Assembly (NCBI GenBank): GCA_947627445.1
Contig: CANQWA010000001.1
Span: 108,290-172,289, forward strand
Direction: 5' to 3'
Length of the DNA: 64,000 bases
Origin: an uncultured Ruminococcus sp.
Lineage (GTDB): Bacteria > Bacillota > Clostridia > Oscillospirales > Ruminococcaceae
Each line of letters starts with the position of its first letter. The stretch's first letter is position 1. The position numbers and the translations under genes are program-made. Positions 1 through 7,493 of the stretch are shown piece after piece. The notes under the pieces are model-generated. The model was not told the origin of the DNA, searched no databases, and saw only the letters and a program-made list of their open reading frames with translations.

Positions 1-119
1 GGACGGGTGACGTCATTTTCGTTGATAAGAATACTCGACGGCTCTTTCGGCATAAAAATCGTTTCCAGATTGAATTCCTGGATGATCTGCTCGAGAGTTA
101 CTGAAAATTTTCCAGCCAT
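1..119 (-). CDS. hprK: HPr kinase/phosphorylase, N-terminal part (cut by window edge)
   Basis: Thirty-nine codons are visible, starting MAGKFSVTLEQIIQEFNLET and running off the window. HprK is a bifunctional kinase/phosphorylase that acts on Ser46 of HPr and links glycolytic state to carbon catabolite control in Firmicutes. The visible part matches the HprK N-terminal domain pattern (a short helix with QEFNLE, then an ITENDV-like strand before the usual RPG). The catalytic P-loop lies outside the window, so identification rests on the N-terminus only. An AAAGGAG site 7 nt ahead of the ATG supports the start. It is the last visible member of a minus-strand run behind rpe and the glycosidase-like gene. 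Confidence 0.65.
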   Translation of the reverse strand, partial: MAGKFSVTLEQIIQEFNLETIFMPKEPSSILINENDVTR

Positions 120-138
120 ATTGGCTCACTCCTTTAAT

Positions 139-1293
139 TTATGGTAATTCGCTTCTGACGAATCCGTACAGCTGCCCTTCATACTGCTCAGCCATATCAT
201 CTTTTTGTCCCCAGATCTGTAAAGATCCATTATCGGCAATCCACAGAGAAATTTCCGGCATCTGCTGATAAATGGCATCCGCCTGACTGCTGTCATCCGC
301 ACAGATTACTGCACCGGAATCCGGCAAACCATTCTGAAATGCTTCTTCTGTGCCGTCAAGAATGCCCTGTGCATCTACTTGAGGCAGCAGAGGAACGCCT
401 CCGGCATTTTTTGCCAGCTGTTCCAGCAGCTGAAACAGCACATCGCCTCTGGCGGGATCTTTCACCTTGTCACCGAGATAATTCAGGTCTGTTTCCCGGA
501 AACGGGGAAAAATCAGATCACTGCACCAGATCTCTGCAAAACCGGCATCTGCCATCTCTGTGATCAGATCTGACAAATACTGACGGGCAGATTCACTGAA
601 CGGACTAATCCAGGGCTTCCCCCCGGCATCCTTTTTGTTGTCCAGCCAACGGCTTCCGTCATCTACAGTCAGATACCCTGCCTGAGGATCGCCGTCCGGC
701 ACAAGATTGTCATAGAGCAAACTACAGGAAGCAATTGCACCGCAGCCATTTTCTCTGGCAATGCGGACAATATCTGAAGCAGTCAGTGTTCCCTGCTCTG
801 CGCCGCAGGTTTTTGCCAGTGCAACCTCGGAATCATAGAGTATCACACCGCCCTGCACTTTCATAGGGATGACTGCCATCTGCATTTCCGGTACGTTCAG
901 TTTTGCCGCAGCAATGGCGGCGTTTAGGGTATCAGCGTTTTCCAGTGCGGTTTCCGGCAGGCGCACGGCATATTGAATTTCCCTGACAACCGGCTCTGTG
1001 ACCACTGGTGTTGTCACAACAGTAGTCGTAGAAAGTGCCTGTTCCAGTGCAGAGGGCGGATAGCTTGCTGTCTGCGTTTCCGGCATTGTTGTCTGTGCCG
1101 CGGATTCTTCCTGAACATCGTCTGTTCTGTTCATTTCCAGAATGGGCTTTGCAATGCTGTAGCCCACAGTACCGATGATACCAGCCACCACAAAGGTGAA
1201 ACAAACAGACAGTACACCGCGCAGAGGACTGCCCTTGCGCCGGCGTTTCTTTTTGGAATAGATGTGTACCTTTGGCTCTCGTCTTGTCTGCAT
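139..1293 (-). CDS. Membrane-anchored glycosidase-like protein (DUF4015-type barrel)
   Basis: 384 aa. The N-terminus is very basic (KKKRRRK at about 14-20), followed by one hydrophobic segment (about residues 27-48), then a Ser/Thr/Pro-rich linker (about 60-100), so the rest should lie outside the membrane. The C-terminal 280 residues resemble the putative glycoside hydrolase family DUF4015: strand-helix units, a WISPFS segment and a GFAEIWCSDLIFPRF segment that match the conserved barrel strands of that family. The DUF4015 assignment is by pattern memory, not alignment. The ATG has AAGGAG 5 nt upstream, inside the end of rpe, so it is probably translated from the rpe transcript. Substrate unknown; cell-wall or extracellular polysaccharide is a guess. 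Confidence 0.6.
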   Translation of the reverse strand: MQTRREPKVHIYSKKKRRRKGSPLRGVLSVCFTFVVAGIIGTVGYSIAKPILEMNRTDDVQEESAAQTTMPETQTASYPPSALEQALSTTTVVTTPVVTEPVVREIQYAVRLPETALENADTLNAAIAAAKLNVPEMQMAVIPMKVQGGVILYDSEVALAKTCGAEQGTLTASDIVRIARENGCGAIASCSLLYDNLVPDGDPQAGYLTVDDGSRWLDNKKDAGGKPWISPFSESARQYLSDLITEMADAGFAEIWCSDLIFPRFRETDLNYLGDKVKDPARGDVLFQLLEQLAKNAGGVPLLPQVDAQGILDGTEEAFQNGLPDSGAVICADDSSQADAIYQQMPEISLWIADNGSLQIWGQKDDMAEQYEGQLYGFVRSELP

Positions 1294-1301
1294 GATACTC
1301 C

Positions 1302-1979
1302 TTAATCCACAGCGCTGAGTTTTACAGCCTGTTCACGAATGGCATCCATAGCGGCACGGGGATTTGCCTGCCGGAACAAATAGCTGCCGATGACCAACAG
1401 ATCTGCCCCCGCCCGGATCACATGAGGTGCTGTATCCGCATTGATACCGCCGTCTACCTGTATCCGGTAATTTAACCCATATTCATTTTTATAGGCAGAA
1501 AGCCCTTCTACCTTTTTCACCATATGCCAGAGAAAGGACTGTCCTCCGAAGCCCGGTTCTACCGTCATGACCAGAATCACTTCCACCTGATCCAGATAAG
1601 GAATCACTTCTTCCCAGGGTGTGTCCGGCTTAATGACAATGCCTGCCTGCGCACCTGCTTGGTGGATGGCTTCGATGGTTTTCACCGGGTCGCTTTTGCT
1701 TTCCAGATGAAACGTGACAAGATCTGCACCAGCCCGGACAAAACGCTCTGCATAGCAAAGCGGTTCTTCGATCATCAGATGGACATCCATGAACATGCCG
1801 GTTACATGATCCAACGCCTCCAGAACCGGCAGCCCAAAGGTAATATTCGGCACAAAGTGTCCGTCCATCACATCAAAGTGCAGCATGTCTGTACCAGCTT
1901 GCTCCAATCCGTCGATCACGTCTGCCAGATTTGCCATATCTGCGCTTAAAATAGAAGCAGAGATTTGAATTTTTCTCAA
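1302..1979 (-). CDS. rpe: Ribulose-phosphate 3-epimerase
   Basis: 225 aa, the normal length for the family. It interconverts ribulose-5-phosphate and xylulose-5-phosphate in the pentose phosphate pathway (cytoplasm). Seen: SASILSADMANL at the N-terminus, HFDVMDGHFVPNITFG with the metal-binding His/Asp, MDVHLMIEEP, VMTVEPGFGGQSF and VDGGIN, all standard Rpe motifs. The start codon is TTG, with AAGGAG about 11 nt upstream. A near-perfect promoter lies 85-113 nt upstream. The next gene begins 9 nt after the stop, so the two are one transcript. Confidence 0.97.
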   Translation of the reverse strand: MRKIQISASILSADMANLADVIDGLEQAGTDMLHFDVMDGHFVPNITFGLPVLEALDHVTGMFMDVHLMIEEPLCYAERFVRAGADLVTFHLESKSDPVKTIEAIHQAGAQAGIVIKPDTPWEEVIPYLDQVEVILVMTVEPGFGGQSFLWHMVKKVEGLSAYKNEYGLNYRIQVDGGINADTAPHVIRAGADLLVIGSYLFRQANPRAAMDAIREQAVKLSAVD

Positions 1980-2063
1980 GTGCTTGTTCGCTCCTTATAC
2001 CACATATTGGTATGCATCCGAAAAACATTGCCCCGTCCTCAGCGCATACAATCTCTATATAAC

Positions 2064-2092
2064 ATTATATAATAAATCTGACAGTTCGTCAA
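2064..2092 (-). promoter_or_regulatory. Promoter of rpe
   Basis: On the minus strand: TTGACG, 17-nt spacer, TATAAT. Position and strand fit rpe and the genes behind it. Confidence 0.8.
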
Positions 2093-2194
2093 TAGCGATT
2101 TTTCCGGTTTTACGGATTTTTTTGAGTTTGATGCCATTGATTTTTTCCATTATATGGAATAACAAAAAATTTCGGGTTTTTCTGCAAAAAAAGC

Positions 2195-2223
2195 TGGACA
2201 ATTCACTTAAAATCGTGTATAAT
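2195..2223 (+). promoter_or_regulatory. Promoter of a short plus-strand transcript
   Basis: TGGACA, 17-nt spacer, TATAAT, facing right between two minus-strand genes. No normal-sized ORF follows, only about 100 nt and then a hairpin. Confidence 0.65.
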
Positions 2224-2229
2224 AGTAAG

Positions 2230-2362
2230 GGTACTATTGTAGCCGCTGTGAAATGAAAGGTTTTCCAGAATATGATGCCTTACTCTGGCGGCACAGCTTC
2301 CGAATATTCAGTTGCGTATAGAAAACTGCCTCCGAGATGCACACCGGAGGCAGTTTTCGTCT
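2230..2362 (+). ncRNA. Candidate small RNA (or tiny-peptide mRNA)
   Basis: A promoter at 2195-2223 and a strong hairpin at 2322-2357 bracket about 130 nt with no conventional gene. The interior can pair in two exclusive ways: GCTGTG with CACAGC, or GCCGC with GCGGC. A 22-codon ORF (ATG at 2254, starting MKGFPEYDALLW) is present but has no visible ribosome binding site. It lacks the conserved motifs of SRP RNA and tmRNA. Function unknown. Confidence 0.4.
2322..2357 (+). terminator. Terminator hairpin of the short transcript
   Basis: Thirteen-base perfect arms (AAAACTGCCTCCG / CGGAGGCAGTTTT), loop of 10 nt. The T-run is only the TTTT of the arm itself. Confidence 0.65.
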
Positions 2363-2384
2363 ACTATAGGAATATGTTCATAAA

Positions 2385-2535
2385 AAAATGGTCGCCTTTT
2401 CGAGCGTCCTTTTGTTCATCACAAAGCGAAAAAGGAAAAGCATACTGCCGTATGGTGAACTTTTTCAACGCGGTCCGCAGTAAAATTGGCGGAAAAACCG
2501 TGCATTGTATTTTTGTGAAAACACGATCTGGAATC
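2385..2535 (+). repeat. Family B dispersed element, copy 1 (diverged)
   Basis: Aligns by eye over its length with the copies near 22.1, 50.4, 61.9 and 63.2 kb. Shared blocks are CTTTTCGAGCG, AAAAAGGAAAAGCA, ACTGCCGTATGGTG, ACTTTTTCAACGC and AAAATTGGCGGAAAAACCG. Ends are only loosely inverted (TGTTCATAAAAA / TTTTTGTGAAAACA). It lies between the candidate sRNA and the YbjQ gene. Open frames through it look like chance. Confidence 0.6.
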
Positions 2536-2540
2536 CATTC

Positions 2541-2852
2541 CTAATTCAGCTTCACCGCTGTACCGTATACAGTGATCTCAGCTGCACCGCCCATAATAGC
2601 AGAGGTAGCATAAAGCACACCTACAATGGCATCTGCACCATAATGAGCAGCCTGTTCCATCATCCGTTCTTCTGCAATCTGACGTGCCTTGTTCATCATG
2701 TCGGTATAGGATTTCAACTCACCGCCTACAATGGTCTTCAAGCTCTGTCCGATATCTGCAATGGCATTTTTACTCTGTACGCAACTCCCCTTTACTAAGC
2801 CGATGACGGTATAGGTTCTTCCTGGGATCTGTTCGATCGTTGTCAACAACAT
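2541..2852 (-). CDS. YbjQ/UPF0145 family protein
   Basis: 103 aa. The sequence matches the YbjQ family end to end: a strand with TTIEQIPGRTYTVIGLVKG, a central helix with GGELKSYTDMMNKAR, then HYGADAIVGVLYATS and a final strand ITVYGTAVKL. Members form small pentameric rings and are sometimes called heavy-metal-binding, but no biochemical function is established. It is a single gene with its own consensus promoter at 2907-2935. Confidence 0.9.
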   Translation of the reverse strand: MLLTTIEQIPGRTYTVIGLVKGSCVQSKNAIADIGQSLKTIVGGELKSYTDMMNKARQIAEERMMEQAAHYGADAIVGVLYATSAIMGGAAEITVYGTAVKLN

Positions 2853-2906
2853 AAATCATTCCTCCTGAAAAGTATATCGCTTTATTGCACAACTGCGCAT
2901 AATATA

Positions 2907-2935
2907 ATTATAGCACGGTATGAAATCGCTGTCAA
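2907..2935 (-). promoter_or_regulatory. Promoter of the YbjQ gene
   Basis: Minus strand TTGACA, 17-nt spacer, TATAAT: full consensus hexamers. Confidence 0.85.
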
Positions 2936-3000
2936 GTTTGTCAGAAAAAATCTGAGAATTTGTTCTCAAAGAAAAAATGTACGAGTTTTGTCGAACATAT

Positions 3001-3028
3001 TTTCAAATCCATAGGAATATGTTATAAT
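3001..3028 (+). promoter_or_regulatory. Possible promoter of a small plus-strand gene
   Basis: TATAAT at 3023-3028 with a weak TTTCAA 16 nt upstream. An AAGAAAGGAG site follows at 3066-3074. Confidence 0.45.
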
Positions 3029-3083
3029 GAATCTGTGAGAGCAGCGCTGTACGCTGTTTCAATCAAGAAAGGAGCTATGCCAT

Positions 3084-3327
3084 CTGCAAAATTACCATCA
3101 GCAAATGTTCTCTGCCGCAGCACTGACCTGTGCCACATTGCGGCAGGAGCAAATCCAGCAAACATCCTTGCATGCAGCGGACGTTTCCCGCACTCGCCAG
3201 GCAGAACAAACGGCGTCTGACATCTCCCTGCATTATTTGCACCGTCCAGTCATTTTACGGAGAATGTCTTACAGCAGCCGGACAGTTTCTGCACCATGAG
3301 AATCTGTTCATACGCCCCATACATTAG
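3084..3327 (+). CDS. Small hypothetical gene, possibly frameshifted
   Basis: A promoter, an AAAGGAG site (3068-3074) and a terminator (3363-3400) frame this stretch, but no frame is fully convincing. One frame, from a CTG at 3084 (9 nt after AGGAG) or the ATG at 3105, reads MFSAAALTCATLRQEQ and stays open to 3299. The next frame reads FYGECLTAAGQFLHHENLF near the end and closes at 3327. A helical 80-residue protein broken by one frameshift around 3240-3260 would fit both. The ATG at 3077 is only 2 nt after AGGAG and gives a poor 47-aa product. No family recognised. Confidence 0.25.
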
Positions 3328-3362
3328 ACCTCCTCAAAAACTGAAGAGGTCCACGGATTCCC

Positions 3363-3400
3363 AAAACCGCCGTACTCCAAAAATGGAATACGGCGGTTTT
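3363..3400. terminator. Bidirectional terminator
   Basis: AAAACCGCCGTA arms around a 7-nt loop, with A-run and T-run on both sides. It serves the small plus-strand gene and the minus-strand PHP gene ending at 3419. A near-copy of the stem recurs at 23651-23690. Confidence 0.8.
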
Positions 3401-3418
3401 GCCTTTACTGTTCCGGGC

Positions 3419-4288
3419 TTATCTTTCATTCTGATTCTGGTGCAGGGCAATTTTCTGTGATAGGCGCTGTACAATATTCTCATCCGTCACGCAAAGCGAG
3501 CCTTGAACACCGGTTCCCATCTGAATGTCTGGTTTTACTTTCGGTCCGTGATAATCTGAGCCGCAGGTGACAAGAAGATCATATTTTTCTGCAAGCCGAA
3601 GATAAAAAGCCGTCTGCTCCGAGGTGTGCAGGCTGTAATATGCTTCGATTCCGGAAAGCCCTTGCTGCCGCAAAGAAACCACCAAACTGTCCAGTTCAGT
3701 ATCCGGCAGCCTGACCTGATGGGGATGCGCCAGAACTGCAATGCCCCCGGCTTCTTGTATAATACGGATACCTTTTTCCGGTGTCGGCTTGGGACGTTCT
3801 ACATTGGCGTAATATTCTGGCGTTGTAAGATAGCGGTCAAAAGCATCTGAAACAGAACTGGCATACCCTTTTTCTGCCAGTGCTCTGGCAAAATGAGGTC
3901 TGCCGCTGGAACGCCCTTCGTTATACGCTTGTACCTCTTCCAGAGTCAGGGAAACACCGCAGCTGTTCAGATACTGTATCAGACGCAGGCTTCTTGACTG
4001 GCGGTTTTTCGCATGCTTCTGGCAGAATTCCTGTAGGCTTTTGCTGTCCGGATCAATGCCATAGCCAAGAATATGCAACTCACCTGCTCCTTTTACACTG
4101 ATCTCGATGCCGGAGAAACAGGTGATACCGTATTGCAATGCAGCTTCCTTGGCTTCTGCAATGCCGGAAGCCGTATCGTGATCCGTAATTGCCATAGCAG
4201 TAATACCGGCAGAAGCTGCCATGCGGACGATTTCTGTCGGAGAAAATTGTCCATCAGAGCGTTTTGTATGTAAATGCAAATCGATCAT
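3419..4288 (-). CDS. PHP-domain phosphoesterase (nucleoside bisphosphate phosphatase / RNase AM-like)
   Basis: 289 aa from the chosen ATG. The PHP metal site is clear: IDLHLHTKRSDG at the start, ITDHD around residue 40, an EIS segment, HPHQ around residue 190 and a final SDYHG. This layout matches the TrpH/YciV group, which removes 3'-phosphate from 3',5'-nucleoside bisphosphates or trims RNA 5' ends. Exact substrate cannot be read. GGGGAG sits 8 nt before this ATG; the two codons further upstream (GTG, ATG) are too close to it. The GTG overlaps the stop of the gene ahead, so translation is coupled. Confidence 0.85.
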   Translation of the reverse strand: MIDLHLHTKRSDGQFSPTEIVRMAASAGITAMAITDHDTASGIAEAKEAALQYGITCFSGIEISVKGAGELHILGYGIDPDSKSLQEFCQKHAKNRQSRSLRLIQYLNSCGVSLTLEEVQAYNEGRSSGRPHFARALAEKGYASSVSDAFDRYLTTPEYYANVERPKPTPEKGIRIIQEAGGIAVLAHPHQVRLPDTELDSLVVSLRQQGLSGIEAYYSLHTSEQTAFYLRLAEKYDLLVTCGSDYHGPKVKPDIQMGTGVQGSLCVTDENIVQRLSQKIALHQNQNER

Positions 4289-4293
4289 ATGCA

Positions 4294-5448
4294 TCACTCC
4301 CCATCACGGAATAAATCGGTAAAACTATCACTGTCAGCAAAAGTATCCGCATCACAGAGCACCAAAATCTGACTATAATCCGAAGGATCTGTCAATTCCT
4401 TTAACGGAAGGCTGGCGTTCTCCACATCGACAATGCAGATCTCGCTGTAATGCTGAATGAAAAAAGGTATCATGCAGTCTGCACTGGAATCCTCGAGCAG
4501 CAACAGCTTTTTCTGGCTGTCCAGACTGGTTCGGATCGTCAGCATATCATACTCTGCTCCCAAATAAAATTCATAAGGATCGGCATATTCTTCCGATGCC
4601 GTATACATGCTGCGGCTTTCTTCTGTGCCATCAGAAAGCTGCGCCGTCATTTCCTGGATGACGATACCGCTGTCACAGGTATAGATATCGAGGATGTCCG
4701 GCGTGACGTCTTCATAAAGACATGCATCATACAGACTGCCCCGGAATGTACCGGCATGGGTCACTGCAAACTGATCATAGGAAATGGGGGCAAAGCCCAT
4801 TTTTCGGATGGCATTCCGATATACACAGTATGCCCCGTAGCATGTCCAGCGAGGATCGGTGCGACAATAAATGTAATCATCTGTGGCAGTAAACAACACA
4901 TGATATACGTCAATTTTCCGGATCGGCGAGGTCAATTCCCGATAAAACATCTCGATATCTTCTGTCTGCGAAGGACAGGAAACACCGCCGGGCAGTTCGG
5001 AAGCATAGAACTCCGCAGCAGAGGGCACAGCGATTACACACATGGGGATCTGGCTTTCCCGATAAAACGCACTCAGCAAACCGGAGGTTTCTTTCAACTT
5101 TTCTCGGTTCAGGATTTCCGGATGCTCCAGCAGCCGGCTTTTTGTGACATAAACATTTCCCGAAAGGTTGCCGCCCACAGAGACCGTCCAGTCTGTTTTG
5201 GCACGTACAAAAAAGCTGTGCCAGACAGAGCTTTCAGTCAGATGATCGTCCAAAAGCTGTTGAACGGATGCAGTAACAGTTCTGTCTTTGGCAGGCAATC
5301 GGCTGTGGGAAAATAATCCGGTGACCACGGTCAGCAAGCCAAAAACTGCAAACAAGATCCACAGCACAAAGCCGTTAGTCTGCTGCACGATGCGCTGCTG
5401 CTGTTCCGGAGAACGCAGCAGATGGCGGGCAAGACGTTTTACTTTCAT
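4294..5448 (-). CDS. DHHW/AlgJ-like acetyl-transfer partner with altered DHHW motif
   Basis: 384 aa with one N-terminal membrane helix (about 28-47) and an extracytoplasmic SGNH-like domain. In DHHW/AlgJ-like proteins the signature is D-H-H-W-T; here, around residue 200, the stretch reads RTDPRWTCYGAY, so both histidines are gone. The late serine motif LLLEDSSAD resembles the usual GDS(Y/F)A. Such proteins work with MBOAT acyltransferases in O-acetylation of surface polymers. The gene lies 19 nt behind an MBOAT gene and has a GGAGG-type site. Loss of the His pair suggests a non-catalytic or changed role (inference). Confidence 0.7.
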   Translation of the reverse strand: MKVKRLARHLLRSPEQQQRIVQQTNGFVLWILFAVFGLLTVVTGLFSHSRLPAKDRTVTASVQQLLDDHLTESSVWHSFFVRAKTDWTVSVGGNLSGNVYVTKSRLLEHPEILNREKLKETSGLLSAFYRESQIPMCVIAVPSAAEFYASELPGGVSCPSQTEDIEMFYRELTSPIRKIDVYHVLFTATDDYIYCRTDPRWTCYGAYCVYRNAIRKMGFAPISYDQFAVTHAGTFRGSLYDACLYEDVTPDILDIYTCDSGIVIQEMTAQLSDGTEESRSMYTASEEYADPYEFYLGAEYDMLTIRTSLDSQKKLLLLEDSSADCMIPFFIQHYSEICIVDVENASLPLKELTDPSDYSQILVLCDADTFADSDSFTDLFRDGE

Positions 5449-5467
5449 GTTTCTTCCTCTTCCTCCC

Positions 5468-6835
5468 CTATAGCATCAATTGAAATGTCATTGTATCTTC
5501 TGTCATCAGCACGGCAATACAAGCCAGCAGCAGGACAATGATAGCAAGTACCGTCAAAGGCGCCTGTATCCGCCGGAACCAGAGCTTATCGCTGATATTC
5601 TGTATAATCTTCCGCCAATTTCCCGAAGCGGCATATAAACCAACCACCAGCGCCAGCCAGTCGCTGCGAAGCAGGTACAGGTCAGAATCCGTCAGGGTAA
5701 AATGCTGCATATTCCGGAAATACATTCCCACTGACGAGAGATCCGGCAGTACCAACAGCAATATGCTGCCGCAGAGAAGAAATATCGTCAGAATATGATG
5801 CGCCACCGGATAGCGGATATGCTTATTAGCCCCTGCGGCATGTTCCACACAGATACATAAACCGATGAAGATGCCCCATATCAGAGAAGTCAGTCGGAAT
5901 TGATACCAAAGCCCGATGCAGCCCCATGTGGCAAGCACAGCAAGATTGCGTGTCAGCATGCTTCTGGTGCGGAACTTTCCGCCCACATAATGAGAAAACC
6001 ACTGTACTACTGTTCGGTTGAACGTCTCGGAAAACCGGATCACAGTGGGAAATAAAGCAGACTTTCCATAACTCTCCGGCAGCCGGAAGCCAAAGCAAAT
6101 CGCCAACCCTACCGCCATATCGCTATAACCGGAAAGCTCCAGAAAGAGCGCTGTTAGCTTTGCCAGTAATCCGACCCAGAGCATGAATACGGAGTAAGAG
6201 GCTTCTGCCTGTACAATCCCATCAAAAAGCAGGGCGAGGGGCTGCGCCAAAAGCAGATTCTTGGACAAACCGATTACAAACCGCATCATCCCTCCGCCAA
6301 TCTGTTCCATCGAAAAGCTGACCGGGCAGGAGGATCGCTGCGCAGACCGATAAGAAACCACGGGTCCCATCAGCAGCCTGGGAAAAAACAGCATGTACAG
6401 GAATAACCATACCGGGCGGCGTTCCGGCATAATTTTTTTATTTCGGATATCGGCACAATAGCCCATGCCCTGTAAGGCAAAAAACGCCAGTCCCACCGGA
6501 TAAAGTCCTCTGCCGGAAATAAACTTTCCCTCTGTGCCCTGCACCCAGTCACTTCGTAAAAGCAGCAGCGTTCCCAGAAAGATTAAAATGACTCCCGTCA
6601 TCAACAGCCCAGATAAGAACCTTCTGGGTTGAAGGTGTCCCAGAAGCAGTCCTGCACCATAAGTAAACGCTGTCAGCAGCAATAATACCATCGCCGCAAC
6701 AAATCCGCCGCTTAGTAAAAAGATCAGACTGATTCCCAGCATAACAGAATGCTTCTGACGTGCGGGCGTCAGATGATATACCGCCAGTGCCACCGGCAGA
6801 AATAGAAAGATAAAGCTGAATGATGCAAATTGCAT
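5468..6835 (-). CDS. MBOAT-family membrane protein (AlgI/DltB-like), catalytic His not seen
   Basis: 455 aa, about 10-12 hydrophobic segments, N-terminus QFASFSFIFLFLPV typical of MBOAT acyltransferases that move acyl groups across the membrane for O-acetylation. The conserved block usually reads FWRRWH...GLWHG. Here the equivalent places read RFSETFNRTVVQWF and, around residue 310, GCIGLWYQF, so the WRRWH and WHG histidines are replaced. AGGAG is 7 nt before the ATG. The partner gene downstream also has a changed motif. Either a divergent subfamily or an inactive pair. Confidence 0.7.
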   Translation of the reverse strand: MQFASFSFIFLFLPVALAVYHLTPARQKHSVMLGISLIFLLSGGFVAAMVLLLLTAFTYGAGLLLGHLQPRRFLSGLLMTGVILIFLGTLLLLRSDWVQGTEGKFISGRGLYPVGLAFFALQGMGYCADIRNKKIMPERRPVWLFLYMLFFPRLLMGPVVSYRSAQRSSCPVSFSMEQIGGGMMRFVIGLSKNLLLAQPLALLFDGIVQAEASYSVFMLWVGLLAKLTALFLELSGYSDMAVGLAICFGFRLPESYGKSALFPTVIRFSETFNRTVVQWFSHYVGGKFRTRSMLTRNLAVLATWGCIGLWYQFRLTSLIWGIFIGLCICVEHAAGANKHIRYPVAHHILTIFLLCGSILLLVLPDLSSVGMYFRNMQHFTLTDSDLYLLRSDWLALVVGLYAASGNWRKIIQNISDKLWFRRIQAPLTVLAIIVLLLACIAVLMTEDTMTFQLML

Positions 6836-6861
6836 GTGTATACTCCTGTTGATATGATAGA

Positions 6862-7491
6862 TCAGAAAGTTGTGTCAAAACTTGCCGGCTTTGAAGAATC
6901 ATCTGTCAGACGGGCTGTCAGCTCTGCCAGTTCCTGTTTCGTCATCATGGTATTCAGAATTTCTGTCAATGCCGACGCAGAAAGTAAATCCGGCAACCCA
7001 AGCTGTTTTTGCAGCTTTTTCCGCAGCGCCTTGCTGTCTGCACCGCCGGAAAGTCCGTATGCATACAAGTCTGCTTTTGTTATGGGGTCGGTTTGTGCCG
7101 ATGCTTCTGTCTCATTGGCAAAGATACCGGCTTTGTCAAAGGCTTCCAGCAACCGTTTTTTGTCAATTCCCTCCACACCAAGCTTTCCCTCTGCCGAAGG
7201 CTTTTCCTTTCGCCGTTCTTTACCGTAAACATCCGGCGTGTAGACGTGATAGAGCGTTCCTTCCCGTACTGCGCCCTTGATATAATTGCGGATGCGAAAG
7301 CCTGCTGTGTCTGAATCCGTCAGAACAATGACGCCAGTGGCTTTTGCATAATAGCGGATCAGATTCAGCATTTCCTGATTTTTGAAAATGCCGAATCCAT
7401 TGGTGACCAGGATCACGGCATCCAGAATCGAAGAAAGCTTGATCTTGTCGTATTTTCCTTCTACAACAATCGCCTGTGCAACATGAATCAT
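6862..7491 (-). CDS. Toprim-domain protein, ribonuclease M5-like (DUF4093)
   Basis: 209 aa. The toprim core is at the N-terminus: VVEGKYDKIKL (catalytic Glu), then VTNGFGI and LTDSDTAGFRIRNYI (Asp-x-Asp). RNase M5 (RnmV) uses this fold to mature 5S rRNA in Firmicutes. The C-terminal half carries a DUF4093-like region with KKLQKQLGLPDLLSA. True RnmV is usually about 180 aa and next to ksgA, which is not here, so this is a relative rather than a safe RnmV. GGAGGG precedes the ATG. It starts 2 nt after holA and is part of the same run. Confidence 0.75.
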   Translation of the reverse strand: MIHVAQAIVVEGKYDKIKLSSILDAVILVTNGFGIFKNQEMLNLIRYYAKATGVIVLTDSDTAGFRIRNYIKGAVREGTLYHVYTPDVYGKERRKEKPSAEGKLGVEGIDKKRLLEAFDKAGIFANETEASAQTDPITKADLYAYGLSGGADSKALRKKLQKQLGLPDLLSASALTEILNTMMTKQELAELTARLTDDSSKPASFDTTF

Positions 7492-7493
7492 AG

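Noticed and set aside
2272..2544. 90-aa open frame after the candidate sRNA
   Set aside because: It crosses the terminator hairpin and a family B repeat, with no ribosome site.
4450..5316. 288-aa plus-strand open frame
   Set aside because: Antisense to the DHHW-like gene, whose frame has a signal anchor and family motifs.
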